Source: Emiliania huxleyi CCMP1516 (Eukaryota; Haptophyta; Isochrysidales; Noelaerhabdaceae). From it: 64,000 nt of DNA. The stretch covers positions 12,911 to 76,910 of the forward strand of contig NW_005196755.1 in the NCBI RefSeq assembly GCF_000372725.1. Direction: 5' to 3'. The notes beneath the pieces were generated by a model. It ran no database searches, had not been told where the DNA came from, and saw only the letters and a list, made by a program, of their open reading frames with translations. The position numbers were made by a program, and so were the translations under genes. Below are positions 22,002 through 32,019 of this stretch, one piece after another; position 1 is the first letter of the stretch; each line of letters opens with the position of its first letter.

Positions 22002-23018
22002 ATGCGGCTCCTCGGCAGCGCGGCGATCACGCTGCTCGCCGCTCCAGCCGCGCGTCGCGCGCCGCCCGCGGCGGCCCTCGCTCACGCCGCCGGCTCGCGC
22101 GTCCTCCTCGTCGAGGACAACGACGGCATGCGCTCGGCGCTGCACAAGTACCTCGCGGACAACGGGTTCGAGTGCGAGGCGTACGCGGACGCGGGCGTGG
22201 CGCTACGCGCGCTGCGCCGCGCCACGCCGTCGACGCGGCCCGACCTCATCATCACCGACGTGATGATGCAGGGGCTGGACGGGATCGGCCTCCTGCGGCG
22301 GGTCCGCTCTGAGCCGGCGCTGTGCGGGGTGCCGGTGCTGCTGCTCACGGCGCGCGGGCTCGCGGCGGACCGCATCGCGGGCTACAGCGCCGGCGCGTCG
22401 GCGTACCTCACAAAGCCCTTCGACCCCGAGGAGCTCCTCGCTTGCTGCAACGCGCTGCTCGCCAACGCGATGCTCTCTCGCGCAGCGACCACGAGGGAGG
22501 AGCTCGCCTCCCTCTCCGAGGACGTGTCCGCCACCAAGCAGCTCCTCCAGCTCCTCCTCCTTCAGCAGCAGCAGCAGCAGGCAGTCGGCAGCCAACCGGG
22601 CGGCGGGGTGGCCATAACCTCGCCGCCGCGGCTGATCGAGGCGGCGGCGGCGGCGGCGGCGGGAGGCGGCGGCGGCGGCGATAGAGGCGCGCTGGTGCTG
22701 CATGTGCCCGGGGGGCAGGGGGCGGCGGAGGCGGAGGCGGAGGCGGCGCCGCGCCTGACGAACCGCGAGCGGACAGTGCTCGAGCTGGTTGGGGAGGGGA
22801 TGCTGAACAAAGAGATTGCGGTGCGGCTGGGCGTCTCGAAGTCGCACGTGGAGAAGTACGTGCGTCGGCTGCTCGACAAGACCTCCTCCTCGAACCGGAC
22901 GGAGCTGGTGCGGAGGGCGCTGCAGCTCGGCCTGCTGCGGCTCGATGCGCCCGCGCCGCCGGGGCAGGCTAGCCGGCATGCAGAGGCCCTCCTCCCGAAC
23001 CGGGAGGGGGGCGGCTGA
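22002..23018 (+). CDS. nuclear-encoded response regulator, REC domain plus LuxR/NarL-type helix-turn-helix (Ycf29-like)
   Basis: The single-exon product starts MRLLGSAAITLLAAPAA, a signal/transit-like leader. The receiver domain runs from about residue 33 (VLLVEDNDGM, acidic pocket), through PDLIITDVMM (phospho-acceptor Asp) and PVLLLTARG (conserved Thr), to YLTKPFDPEEL (conserved Lys). A Gln/Ala/Gly-rich linker follows. The LuxR-type DNA-binding domain has TNRERTVLELVGEGMLNKEI, then AVRLGVSKSHVEKYVRRLLDK. This architecture matches the red-lineage plastid gene ycf29. A nuclear copy with a leader suggests transfer from the plastid genome and import back to regulate plastid transcription, which is inference. 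An alternative start at 21420 is in frame. Confidence 0.8.
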   Translation: MRLLGSAAITLLAAPAARRAPPAAALAHAAGSRVLLVEDNDGMRSALHKYLADNGFECEAYADAGVALRALRRATPSTRPDLIITDVMMQGLDGIGLLRRVRSEPALCGVPVLLLTARGLAADRIAGYSAGASAYLTKPFDPEELLACCNALLANAMLSRAATTREELASLSEDVSATKQLLQLLLLQQQQQQAVGSQPGGGVAITSPPRLIEAAAAAAAGGGGGGDRGALVLHVPGGQGAAEAEAEAAPRLTNRERTVLELVGEGMLNKEIAVRLGVSKSHVEKYVRRLLDKTSSSNRTELVRRALQLGLLRLDAPAPPGQASRHAEALLPNREGGG

Positions 23019-24808
23019 CAAGGGTAGGGCGGGTAGGGAGGACTGTGAGCGTGTCAAGTGGAGCCTGGCAGGGGGCGAGCGGGCAGAGAGGGAGGAGGAC
23101 AGAGTGAGTGAGTGCCGCCGGCCTCTCCCCAAGGTGTTTGTAACGTGAGCTGTGAGCTGTGAGCTGCGTGAAGGACCGCAGGGATTCCAAGTGTAATCTA
23201 GAGCCGTATCGGGTGTGCGTGCCGCGGCCTTGACGGGGCGTGCGGCCTCAGTGGAAAAGGCATGGCAATACTGTGATCTGTGTTCACACAAAGCCGTCAA
23301 GGGACACGGAGGCCCGCGGGGGGGCGCGGGGGCGGGGGGGGGGGGGGGCCCCCCTGTCGAGGCCCCGGGCCGGACACGACAAGCACAACACGCTCCACGA
23401 GGCACGACCACGCGTGCGCCACGGCGGCGGCCCTGTGCCCTGAGCCAGCTTGGAGCTTCTTTTCATCACTGCATGCCGCCGAAAGGGCGGCGTTGGCCTC
23501 GAACGCGGACCCCGATCTAGAGAGAGAGAGAGAGGATACGGCTTTATTTTTTGAAGCCAACAAGAAATCACGACTTTCCCCTGCTCACCGATCTACGCGG
23601 CGAGTAACGAAACTCCAAGAGGCACCACGAGAACAGGACCTCCAAGAGGAACGTAGCATCCACGTGCCTGTTCCTGGAAGTCCCTGCGAGGGTTGATCCA
23701 TGCGAGGCTCGAGAGGCGTGTGTGTGTACCCTCGTATAACTTGACGCGGCGCCCGACCCACGCCGTGTCGCGGATGGACTGTGGCGCGCTTCACAGCCGT
23801 ACCTGCGGTCCCTGTCGTTGCCATGCGATGCCCTACGCTCCAAACCAACTCGTCCTACCGCTCTGACCCAAACCTGCACCTCCACCATGGTGCCGAGCGG
23901 GTGTGGCACAGCGGGGCCACAGGCGGGTGGAGCGGCCGGTAAACCCTGCTCTCCGTTCGCTCGAAGAGGCGCGCGCGGCCCTCACACCGACGGATGGACC
24001 CTCGCGACTTGTCTCGCGCGTAAGATCGTACCCGCCCACGAGATACTGCTGGCTTACCGCCAGCCAGAAGCGTCACGATGGCGCCGCATTCCACGTCAGG
24101 CAGCCAAGACGCCGCTCGTACCTGGATGTTCAGAGCTGCATCACTCATGTCTGTCGAGTACGCGACGGCAACACGCGAACGGGCATGCTCCGGGGCAGAT
24201 GAATCGCGTGCGAGGGTGCATGCCACCACCCGCCACACCTACCTCTTGCGCCCGTTGCCCTCCAAACCCTTTGCAGCAGCACAGGCGAGATGCAGCGCGC
24301 AGCCCGTAACCTCATCCTGGACGCCTTGCTACAGGTGCGCTGATGGGCTGCGCGTGAGGCTGCGACCTAGAGGTCACCCTCACGCTCGACTTTGAGCCGA
24401 GCCCAGACCGTCCTGGTGCCGCAGTGATCTGGTGGGTAATCTCAATCTCCCGCAGCCGAGGCGACACCTCGCCGGCTAACAAAATGCTGTCTGTGGGTGT
24501 CAATTCCTCGTCATACACCTAGAGGAGGCGGACCTCTGAGCGTTCGCGCGCAGCATTGTCGATGCACGTCTCTCTAGCTGTCTATCTGGGCCGGGCACAG
24601 TGCTCTTGCGTCTTGGCATGAGAGGTGAGTTTTCCGCTCGCTGGTGCTGCGTCGTCGGGCGACCAGCGTCGTAATCACTCGTGTTAAGACTCGTATTTAA
24701 GCCAAGAGAAGCTGATGAAAGTCTTCGCGCGTCCTGGGGTGTGGTAAACTTGGAGCACTTGGAGCACTTGGAGTGCAGTCATTAACCTCACATCCAGGGC
24801 CGGGGAGC
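23019..24808. other. no supported gene
   Basis: The 3' flank carries GTGAGCT repeats near 23145-23165, a G/C homopolymer patch at 23315-23355 and a GA run at 23520-23533. Open frames lack domain signal and GC3 bias. The block from 23560 to 24700 is moderately AT-richer with no clear feature. Confidence 0.5.
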
Positions 24809-24910
24809 TCAGAAGCGCACCCAGCGGGCCGGATGATCGGGATCGGGTTACGGGCTAGAGAGCCCTAGCCCCGGGGGTGCGCGTTCGCAGGGCAAGGGCC
24901 TTAAAGTAAA
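24809..24910 (+). repeat. dispersed repeat, inverted partner of 46408-46513
   Basis: About 100 bases starting AGAAGCGCACCCAGCGGG, passing GGATGATCGGGATCGGG and GGGCTAGAGAGCCCT, and ending near AAGGGCCTTAAAGTAA match the reverse complement of 46408-46513 with few differences. No coding capacity was seen. Nearby TCTACTCGGAGCTAAT (24975) also recurs at 47117. Confidence 0.8.
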
Positions 24911-25066
24911 CACGGGTCTCCGAGGGTTAGCCCCGCGTACCGGGTTTCCCCTTAACTGCAGGACGCCCCCTCTACTCGGAGCTAATGAACACCATACTGC
25001 ACGCCCCACACCACCACTCTACACTCACTTGCGTCGGCGTCTGAGTAGACCCCCCCGCCTGAGGGC

Positions 25067-26104
25067 TCACCCCTCGCCTTCCCAGGGTCTCAACCCTCCT
25101 TGATTCGCTCTCTTGCTCGTCTCCCGAGCGTTATGCGACGACCGGTATGGTCGTTTCCCTCGTTGTTGGTGTCGCTTCCTCCGCTGCCGCCCTTCATCTC
25201 CGCCAGCTTCTCCCGGCTCCACCGCTTCCGAGGGCGTCGACGGCCCGGTCGAGGTCTCCCCGGGCGAGAACGGTGGCATTGGGTCGCGACCAGTTCCACC
25301 CCCGGGGGGTCGAGCCCGCTCTCCCTGGTTGTCTCGCGCCCGCACCCGCGGCCTCTCTATCGTCCTCGGCTCGCCCCCCCCCTCCGCCGGCTCCTCTCCA
25401 GGCTCGGAGGGGCGTGGCCCTCCCTGTGGAAGGTCGTGGTGGTCCGGTTGCCACCGCGACTGGCCTTCCCCTGGTGAGCCCGTACGTCCCGACTCCACTC
25501 TCAGAGGCCGCGTCAGCTCATCTCTCGCCTCCTCCGACAACTGACCCCAAGCCCCCTCCGGGGCCCTCCGGCCACGGCCCTCCGGCTCGCCGGTGGGCCC
25601 ACTATCGTACCGCGGTAACTCCCCTCCCCCATCTCCTCCGTCCGGATACACCAGCCTCCGGCGGGGCGGTCCCGGACCCCCCAGGTTATTCCGAGCGGGT
25701 CCATACGGCGGCGGCCCCGCCGGCGGCGGGGGTGGAGGCGGTGGCAGGGGCGGCGGGTACGGTGGCGGCCCTCGCGGCCCAAACGTCTGGTGTGGAGCCG
25801 CTGGGGCGGCCCCACGACCCTGCAGCCGTTCCAGTGGCGGGGGTGGAAATGGCAGTGTGGGTGGCGGAAACGATGGCGGCACTGGCGGCCGCACCGCTTG
25901 GTGCAGAACCTCAGGGGCGGCTCCTCGACCCAACGGTCGCTCCGGCGGCGGGGGCGGAGGTGGTGGTGGCGGGAGCGGGCCCGATGGCGGCGCCGGCCGC
26001 CGCACCTCCTGGGGCGGGGCCTCGGGGGATGCCCCCTGCCTCTGCGGCCATTCCAGCCGTGGCTCGGGGGCTGCCGCAGCGCTCTCCTCGCCCTCGCTTT
26101 CCAT
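25067..26104 (-). CDS. proline-rich low-complexity ORF of uncertain status
   Basis: The 345-codon frame begins MESEGEESAAAAPEP and contains three long degenerate repeats made of PPPPPPPPP tracts joined to ERPLGRGAAPE and LERLQGRGAAPAAP segments. A charged, Arg/Gly-rich C-terminal half ends KRANQGGLRPWEGEG. No domain is recognised. The frame is long for GC-rich DNA, but antisense frames are open too. It could be a structural or nucleic-acid-binding protein of a mobile sequence, or chance. No polymerase or protease is nearby. Confidence 0.35.
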   Translation of the reverse strand: MESEGEESAAAAPEPRLEWPQRQGASPEAPPQEVRRPAPPSGPLPPPPPPPPPPERPLGRGAAPEVLHQAVRPPVPPSFPPPTLPFPPPPLERLQGRGAAPAAPHQTFGPRGPPPYPPPLPPPPPPPPAGPPPYGPARNNLGGPGPPRRRLVYPDGGDGGGELPRYDSGPTGEPEGRGRRAPEGAWGQLSEEARDELTRPLRVESGRTGSPGEGQSRWQPDHHDLPQGGPRPSEPGEEPAEGGGEPRTIERPRVRARDNQGERARPPGGGTGRDPMPPFSPGETSTGPSTPSEAVEPGEAGGDEGRQRRKRHQQRGKRPYRSSHNARETSKRANQGGLRPWEGEG

Positions 26105-26288
26105 CGCAGGATCGCAATCGATTCTGAAACGTCCTCTGTAGGGCTTGTTAGAGCGCGCCGCAGAAGAATTCTAGGGGAGAAAAAGAACTCAAGATTTCTG
26201 GCGGCATGTGTAACGGCTCCGTCGTGCGTCCCGCTGAGGTCGGCGACAGTTGGACAAGTGTTGCGACGACGCGAATCGACATTGCAAT

Positions 26289-27416
26289 ATGGCGCAACCC
26301 AGAGAGGGCTCGCTAGTATCGTCACGGGCGAGGGGCGCCTACGCGCGTCTGCTCTCGACACGGCTCGGCGCTCATGAGCGCGCCCTCCTTTCTCGCCACC
26401 TCGCCGCCATTGAGGCCGTCCACCGCTCAGATTTGGCAGCGGCTCGGTCGGTGAGCACAGAGTCTGTGTCTGCTCTCGAGTCGTGCCGGTCGGAGATGAG
26501 AGCTGTGGTCGCCACGGCCGCCGCCGCCGCAGCTAAGCACCGGCAGGAGGTCGAGGAGCTCCAGACACGACTCGCGGCAGCAGAGCGCAAGGCGGAAGCA
26601 GAGACAGCCAACGCGCTGCTGACAAGCCAGGCTTTAGCCGACGCTCTTGGCGGCGGGGACGTCGTCACAACAGTCCTTTCCGCCGACCTGCGCATCGCTG
26701 AGCACCTTGCTGCCGAAACCCGCCGCACGCTCGCGCAGGCTGCAACCACCGACTTCCCGCTTTACACTGTAGTCGGCCCCGTGAATTCAGAGTTTGCTGT
26801 GAGAGCCCCTTTGTGAAAAGTGCGTAAGGGGTCGACTTGCCTATCCTTGCACAGATGTTCGCCTCCTTGGTGCCTTCGTAGGAGCGGCTGGAGGCGCAGT
26901 CGTACACGGAGGCGGCCAGCATCGTTGGCTGCCGTGCGGTGAGGGCGGGGGAGCTGCTGCAGGAGGGTTCTCGCCGACACCTCTCCTACACTTCGGTCCG
27001 TTATCATCCACGGTCAAACCTGCAGGAGAGCGCTGACAGCGCCGACAAGCTCCGGCAGCGCATTCACCTGCTCGAGGGCGCCCTCGCTGCCGCCACCTCG
27101 GAGTTCGAGTGCGCCATCGCTTCACCCCGAGCGACTGGCCAGGCGCGCCAACTGGCCAACGGCGCGATTCCTGTGTAGGCAGGCGACGGCCGGATGGGTG
27201 TCCGAGCGAGCCGGGCTGAAGGAGCTACTCGTGAGCCAAGGAAAGGTGGTGGCGGAGGCGCTGGCCAGAGCAGAGGCGACCGAGGCACGGGAGGCGGCGG
27301 CGGCTGCGTTCACCGCTGATGCCGTCGGCGTCGTTAAGGAGTCGTTCGCGCAGTACACGGCGTTGGCCGCGAGCGCGCGGAGGCCTCTCCTGCGGCAGGG
27401 CAAGTGGCGTTACTGA
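26289..27416 (+). CDS. coiled-coil protein, function unknown
   Basis: Four exons join in phase: 26289-26768, 26882-26938, 27026-27118 and 27183-27416, giving 287 residues. The product is mostly alpha-helical, with heptad-like stretches EVEELQTRLAAAERKAEAE and KLRQRIHLLEGALAAA, and a C-terminal ERAGLKELLVSQGKVVAEAL. The start at 26289 (MAQPREGS) follows AT-richer 5' sequence. Introns are 113, 87 and 64 nt, and the last uses a GC donor (27119-27182). No known family was identified. Confidence 0.6.
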
Positions 27417-27804
27417 GCTGTTTAGGGGATAGCATCGCATCACCACATAGACATACAACACGTTCGAGGCACAAAGCCCTGAGCCGAGGTGTGAAGTGTC
27501 GTGGGAGTGTGTGGGGCGTCTCTCCACTCTCGCCCGGCCGTTCCCGCGCTTCCGGAGGTCGTCTAAGTCTCTCTCGGCTCTACGTGCGCACTAGAACATA
27601 CATGTGTGCCGTTTTGCCAATTTTTTCCCGGGGTTTATAGTGGAGTGGAGTTCACATATACTGGGTCGTAACGTACATTTTGTGCACTGCGTGGCTCATA
27701 CACACCGGCGGACCCCTTCCGGTCGTGGCGAGCCGGGTGCGCTGCGCTGGTCTCCGTGGTCGGGCGTCGCGTGTCCGGCACCGGGACGGTCCGCCTCGAG
27801 ATGG

Positions 27805-30800
27805 TCAGCCGCGCGGCGCGCCCTTCCGCTGCTGCGCGGCGAGGCAGAGCTTGCCGATGAGGCCTGTCAGCTGCAGCAGCGTGTCCATCCCGTCGAGCAC
27901 GCGCATGTGCGCGGCGCCGATCTCCTTGATGAAGTCGAGCTTGAGCCCCTCGTCCATCTCTTCGAACCTGAGGACAGCGCATGCTGCGGCTCACGAGCCG
28001 CCTCCTCAGGAGCGTGAGCTCGCCTCCTCCCGCCCGTCGCACTTGACTAGCTTGAACAGCGTGCCCACCACGTCCATCCCGCTGTACCTAGTCGGTGCCG
28101 CACCGAAGCAGGGGTTGTCGGACACATGAAGAGCGCCTCATTCAGCAGGAGCCCCCCGTTCCATTCCCCCCCCCTCTCCCCCCCCCCCCCCCAACCCCTT
28201 CCTCTCCACCCCACTGAACCCGTGGGTGACTCCTCGAGAAATCTCGGCTCATCTCACTACAGCGTCTCGTCACACCCGTTGTTGGACAGCTCCTCGACGG
28301 CCGAGCAAGCCTAATGAATAATGAGGGCGTAGTCAGCGAGCTCGTTCATACTTAGACAGCGCCTCGCCGGCCGAGCAAGCCGCGTCGAAGTCCGCGGCGA
28401 TGCACGCGGCGATGGCTCGCTTGATGACGACGGGGTGAGGCTGGTCGCACACCTGCAGGGGTAGGGTTAGGGTCAGGGTTGGGGTTAGGGTTAGGGTTGG
28501 GTTAGGGCTAGGGTTAGGGCTAGGGTTAGGGTTAGGGTTAGGGCTTCTGCTAGGGTCAGGGTGAGGCTGGTCGCACACCTGTCACGTGCTCACTCCTTCT
28601 GGCGAGAGCCTTCGCTGGCCGGGAGGAGGAGAGGGCGCGGCTGCCTTGAAGACGTTCTGGTTCGAGATGATACCGAACCCCGCAGTGGTCGCCTGCCCAC
28701 TCCAATCATGACTCCGCTCACTCGGAGTAGCAGAAGAGGATGCCTCGAGCCCCGCCGCGGTCGCCTGCGCGTTGTTGAGCGCCTGCCTCATGTCCCCCTC
28801 GGCCGTGAAGACGACCGCCTCGATGCCGCCCTCGTCGTAGGCTGCGCCTTCCGCCTCCAGCACCTGGTTGAGAACCAAGTCATTCCTGAGAACGCCTGCC
28901 TAGACCAAACTCACTGGAACCCGTCGGCTTGCGGCACCGCCGTCAGCCGCGTCACCACCTGCTGGTCCGAGAGCTTGCCTGTTCACAGCTGGCAGCTGTG
29001 AAGATGCGCCGCTGCCGCCGCCGCGACGCCGCCTCGCAGCTCGCCGTAGCGCAGGATGGCGCAGCGGGACTGGATCGGCTCGATGATCTTGTCGCTCTGG
29101 TTGCACGCGAGCGCGAACCGTGTGGTCGCCTGACAGAGGAGGAGGGGGGGGGGGGGGGGGTTGGCGGTGCGCTGCTCGTACAGTTGTCTCTGGCTGCTAG
29201 TCGTCGCTGTCTCTGGCTGCGCGAGCGAGCGCGGGGCGATCAAGTCGCCGAGCCGAGCTCCGTCGCCCTCCGGCTGCCTCTCGGCTACTCCTCTCGGCTA
29301 CCTCTCGGCTACTCCTCTCGGCTACTCCTCTCGGCTACTCCTCTCGGCTACTCCTCTCGGGCCCTCTCGGCTACCTCTCGGCTCCTCTCGGCTACTCCTC
29401 TCGGCTACCTCTCGGCTACCTCTCCGCTACCTCTCGGCTCCTCTCGGCTCCTCTCGGCTCCTCTCGGCTCCTCTCGGCTACTCCTCTCGGCTACCTCTCG
29501 GCTACCTCTCGGCTACTCCTCTCGGCTCCCTCTCGGCTCCCTCTCGGCTCCTCTCGGCTCCTCTCGGCTACCTCTCGGCTGCCTCTCGGCTACTCCTCTC
29601 GGCTACCTCTCGGCTCCTCTCGGCTCCTCTCGGCTCCTCTCGGCTCCTCTCGGCTCCTCTCGGCTACCTCTCGGCTACCTCTCGGCTACCTCTCGGCTAC
29701 CTCTCGGCTACCTCTCGGCTCCTCTCGGCTACCTCTCGGCTACTCCTCTCGGCTACCTCTCGGCTACTCCTCTCGGCTACCTCTCGGCTACTCCTCTCGG
29801 CTCCTCTCGGCTCCTCCTCTCGGCTAATTTGGTCACCGAGTAGATCTCCATCGTCCTCCGCATCGCCTGCCATGCATGAATGCACGCTGGTGAGGGGACA
29901 GCCGAAGCAGACCCTCCCTCCCCCTCCGCGTCGCCTGCTGCGCCCCCTCGGTCATCGAGGGATGGGGAGATATGCGGGAGATATGGGGGAGATATGGGGA
30001 GATATGGTCGCCTGCTGCGCCCCCTCGGTCATCGAGTCCGCCTGAGGCCCACGGGGGGGGGGGGGAAGGGGGGGGGGGGGGGCCCAAACCCCCCAATGGC
30101 CCCCCTGAAAAGGGGAGAAATACCCCTTCGAAAAGCCCTGGAAGCCCTGCCCCCCTTTCCCAAAAAAAGGGGGCCCGGGAACACCAGGGGGGGGGGGCCC
30201 CGGGAAACCCCTCTGGCCTCAAGGAAGACCATTTGGGCTCGATCTCCGAATTCGGGTCGATCTCCGATCTCGGCTCGATCTCCGATCTCGGCTCGATCTC
30301 CGATCTCGGCTCGATCTCCGATCTCGGCTCGATCTCGATCTCGGCTCGATCTCCGCCTCGTCGAGGACGACGATCTTGTGGCGGCCGGGCGGCAGGGTGA
30401 CCTGGCACACGGTGTGGTCGGTGGGTGGGGAGTGAAGAGACGCTGTTCACAGCTGTGGCCTGCCAGTGGTGGAGCGGCCGGTGAGTAGTCGCAGTGGAAA
30501 GGGGGAGCGGGGAAGGGGCGGGTGGCACGCGAGTGAACGTAGCGCTGGTTCGGGGGAGGGGGAGGAGTGGCAGGGCGGGCGAAGCCTTCTTTTGCGCGAA
30601 GCTCTTGATGCGGTTGCGCACGACGTCGATGCCGCGGTCGTCGGAGGCGTTCAGCTCGAGGACCGCCTCTTTGAAGGCGTCGCCTGTTCACAGCTCGAGC
30701 TGTGAAGAGACGCTGGTCACAGCTCGAGGACCGCCTCTTTGAAGGCGTCGCCGAGCAGCGCGCGGGCGAGGGCGAGGACAGAGGTGGTCTTGCCGGTCCC

Positions 30801-31082
30801 GGGGGGGCCGGACAGGATCAGATTCGGCATGTTGCCTGGGGTGGGTTGTGGGGAAGCGGCTCGGGTCGGAGGAGGAGGCTTGTGCGAGGGCCTAGGCAGA
30901 GGCGAGAGGCGGTCCCTGCGCCGCGAGGACAGCGATGCGGCCGACGGTGTCCTCGTTGCCGACGATGTCCTTGACCTCGCGCGGGCGGTACTTCTCGAGC
31001 CACTGCGCGGTGGGCGGGCGCGGGCGGACGGGTCGGGCGCAAGTGGAAGGAGTGCCGGGAGCGGGAGTGGGCGGTGGCGACT

Positions 31083-31114
<32 letters not shown>

Positions 31115-31397
31115 AGCGGCGGCAGCGGCGGGCGGGCGGCATACGGCAGCGGCGGCGGCGGTGCGAGTGCGAGTGCTGTGCGGCTGCGCTGCTTTGCCGG
31201 CGGCGGCGGAGGCCTCGCCCGCGGCAGGAAAGGGCAATCAACGCGGTCTGCGCTGGCGGCCCCGTGCAATCGGCCGCTCTCGGCGGCAGGCGCGGCCAGC
31301 GGACAGGCGGCCGGCGCTTTGTGGCGGCGTGGGGAGGATCGGGGGCGCGGACCGGCTGCTCGTGCACGACGGAGGAGGTGTCTGGCGCGCCGAACAT
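27805..31397 (-). CDS. RFC2: replication factor C subunit 2 (RFC2; clamp-loader small subunit)
   Basis: RFC loads PCNA at primer ends. Reading 31397 downward: a possible start [15 protein letters not shown], then [20 protein letters not shown] (exon from 31002), Walker [43 protein letters not shown] with [10 protein letters not shown] (Walker B), [26 protein letters not shown] with [14 protein letters not shown] (SRC box), [43 protein letters not shown] and a C-terminal [16 protein letters not shown]. The stop is at 27805-27807. Nearly every intron is built from an exon copy plus an array or hairpin, and the conserved sequence fixes the splice points. One junction (SMTEGAQQ region) spans a homopolymer-damaged stretch. 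The first intron seems to use a non-GT/GC donor. The start codon is inferred. Confidence 0.88.
28311..28380 (-). repeat. 70-nt GC-AG intron with exon copy and AT-rich insert (RFC2)
   Basis: GCTTGCTCGGCCGGCGAGGC opens the intron and GCTTGCTCGGCCGTCGAGGA opens the next exon. The insert contains ATTATTCATTAG. Splicing gives [16 protein letters not shown], the expected helix. Confidence 0.8.
28432..28581 (-). repeat. interstitial TTAGGG-type array flanked by an exon-intron duplication (RFC2)
   Basis: GGGTGAGGCTGGTCGCACACCTG (plus strand) occurs at 28433-28455 and 28559-28581. Between them is about 100 nt of GGGTTA repeats with some variants. On the coding strand the duplicated segment is the 3' splice site plus the start of the VCDQPHP exon. 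The telomere-type array thus entered at an intron end together with a local duplication. Confidence 0.85.
28979..29044 (-). repeat. 66-nt GC-AG hairpin-type intron (RFC2)
   Basis: The intron ends CATCTTCACAGCTGCCAGCTGTGAACAG on the coding strand, and its start GCGAGCTGCGAGG resembles the next exon GCAAGCTCTCGGA. Splicing gives the RFC2 sequence [15 protein letters not shown]. Confidence 0.8.
29271..29830 (+). repeat. CTCTCGGCTAC tandem array filling an RFC2 intron
   Basis: About 50 units of CTCTCGGCTAC or CTCTCGGCTC in mixed order extend over 550 nt. It lies in the intron between MRRTMEIYS and [10 protein letters not shown], making it the longest intron insert seen here. A poly-G run (29145-29160) lies on its other side. 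Confidence 0.9.
29925..30037 (-). repeat. exon duplication around CATATCTCCC array (RFC2)
   Basis: CGCCTGCTGCGCCCCCTCGG with TCATCGAG (plus strand) is present twice, around 29931-29960 and 30009-30037, flanking four GGGGAGATATGG units. On the coding strand the duplicated segment encodes SMTEGAQQ followed by the GC donor. Confidence 0.8.
30040..30225. other. homopolymer-inflated stretch inside an RFC2 intron
   Basis: Runs of up to 16 G, with A and C runs, dominate this segment. It resembles 1-440 and looks like assembly error rather than biology. It lies between the exons for VVLDE and ADSMTEG. Confidence 0.5.
30238..30355 (-). repeat. GATCTCGGCTC-type array in RFC2 intron
   Basis: Seven to eight units of CGATCTCCGATCTCGGCT occupy the intron right after the VVLDE exon. 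On the coding strand the units read GAGATCGAGCCGAGATCG, related to the GCCGAGATC arrays in FHA intron 36241-36317. Confidence 0.8.
30667..30734 (-). repeat. 68-nt GC-AG intron: 33-nt exon copy plus hairpin (RFC2)
   Basis: The segment coding [11 protein letters not shown] is present twice, identical over about 33 nt, with AGCGTCTCTTCACAGCTCGAG and CTGTGAACAG between the copies. Splicing at AAAGAG|GCGGTCC in both copies removes one copy plus the insert and restores [20 protein letters not shown]. Confidence 0.9.
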
Positions 31398-31746
31398 ACC
31401 CTGTGTGTGGTGGGTGGTGCCTTGGTGGGAAATGTTGGCGCGAATCCCGTAGGACACGAAGAAAAAAGACAACGGTTTGAATTATATTCTCCTTCTCTGC
31501 CCCGAGCGACCGCCGGCCATCCCCCCCCCCCCCCACTGCCACCAACGGTTGTTGATGTCGAAGACCGTGACGCTCTACTCCTGACCCTGGGCGGGCTGGG
31601 TCCTTGGTAAGCAGCAGCGCTCGCCTCCGCGCGAGCGCTCTCTCGCGCACTGCTCATAATCTCGCCCTCTCCATCGCCGCGCTGCGCTCTCTCCATGCGC
31701 ACTGCTCCGCCCTCTCCATCGTGCTCACTCGTCGTTCTCGCCTCAG

Positions 31747-32012
31747 GCAACAAGGCCCTGTCCGAGGCGGCGATCAAGGAGGAGATTGGCGCGGAGACTG
31801 TCGTGGAGCACAAGGTAGGCTACCCCTTCACCGTCGTCGCGGAGGTCGGCGGCACGAAGGGCGTCCGCGAGGGGCCGTGCCCGCCGCCGATGTACTACAA
31901 CAATTGCGCCGCGTGCGGCTGCACGTGCTGCGGCGGCCATGATATTACCGCGAAGAATGCGGCCGCCATCGGCGCGGGGGGCGCGCCGCACTCTAACACC
32001 ATCCTCCGCTGA
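31747..32012 (+). CDS. small Cys-rich protein, 5' part unresolved
   Basis: An exon after a good acceptor (CCTCAG ending 31746) reads NKALSEAAIKEEIGAETVVE, a GYPFTVVAEVGG strand-like segment, then CPPPMYYNNCAACGCTCCGG, ending at 32012. The Cys cluster could bind metal. An upstream exon with the start codon is not identified, although the in-frame ATG at 31695 is possible. It is transcribed divergently from RFC2. The family is unknown. Confidence 0.5.
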
Positions 32013-32019
32013 GAGGGGC

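Noticed and set aside
22203-23411. 402-codon minus-strand ORF opposite the response regulator
   Set aside because: It is antisense to a clear REC-LuxR domain pair, and high GC3 on the coding strand opens such shadow frames.
25067-26104. Idea that the proline-rich ORF and nearby repeat form a complete retroelement
   Set aside because: No polymerase, protease, integrase or terminal repeats were found nearby, so only a low-confidence ORF is listed.
28457-28561. Chromosome end
   Set aside because: The TTAGGG array is short, variant-rich and flanked on both sides by RFC2 sequence, so it is interstitial.
29271-29830. Long ORFs of SATPLGYLS-type repeats on both strands
   Set aside because: They are translations of a tandem array inside an RFC2 intron, not proteins.
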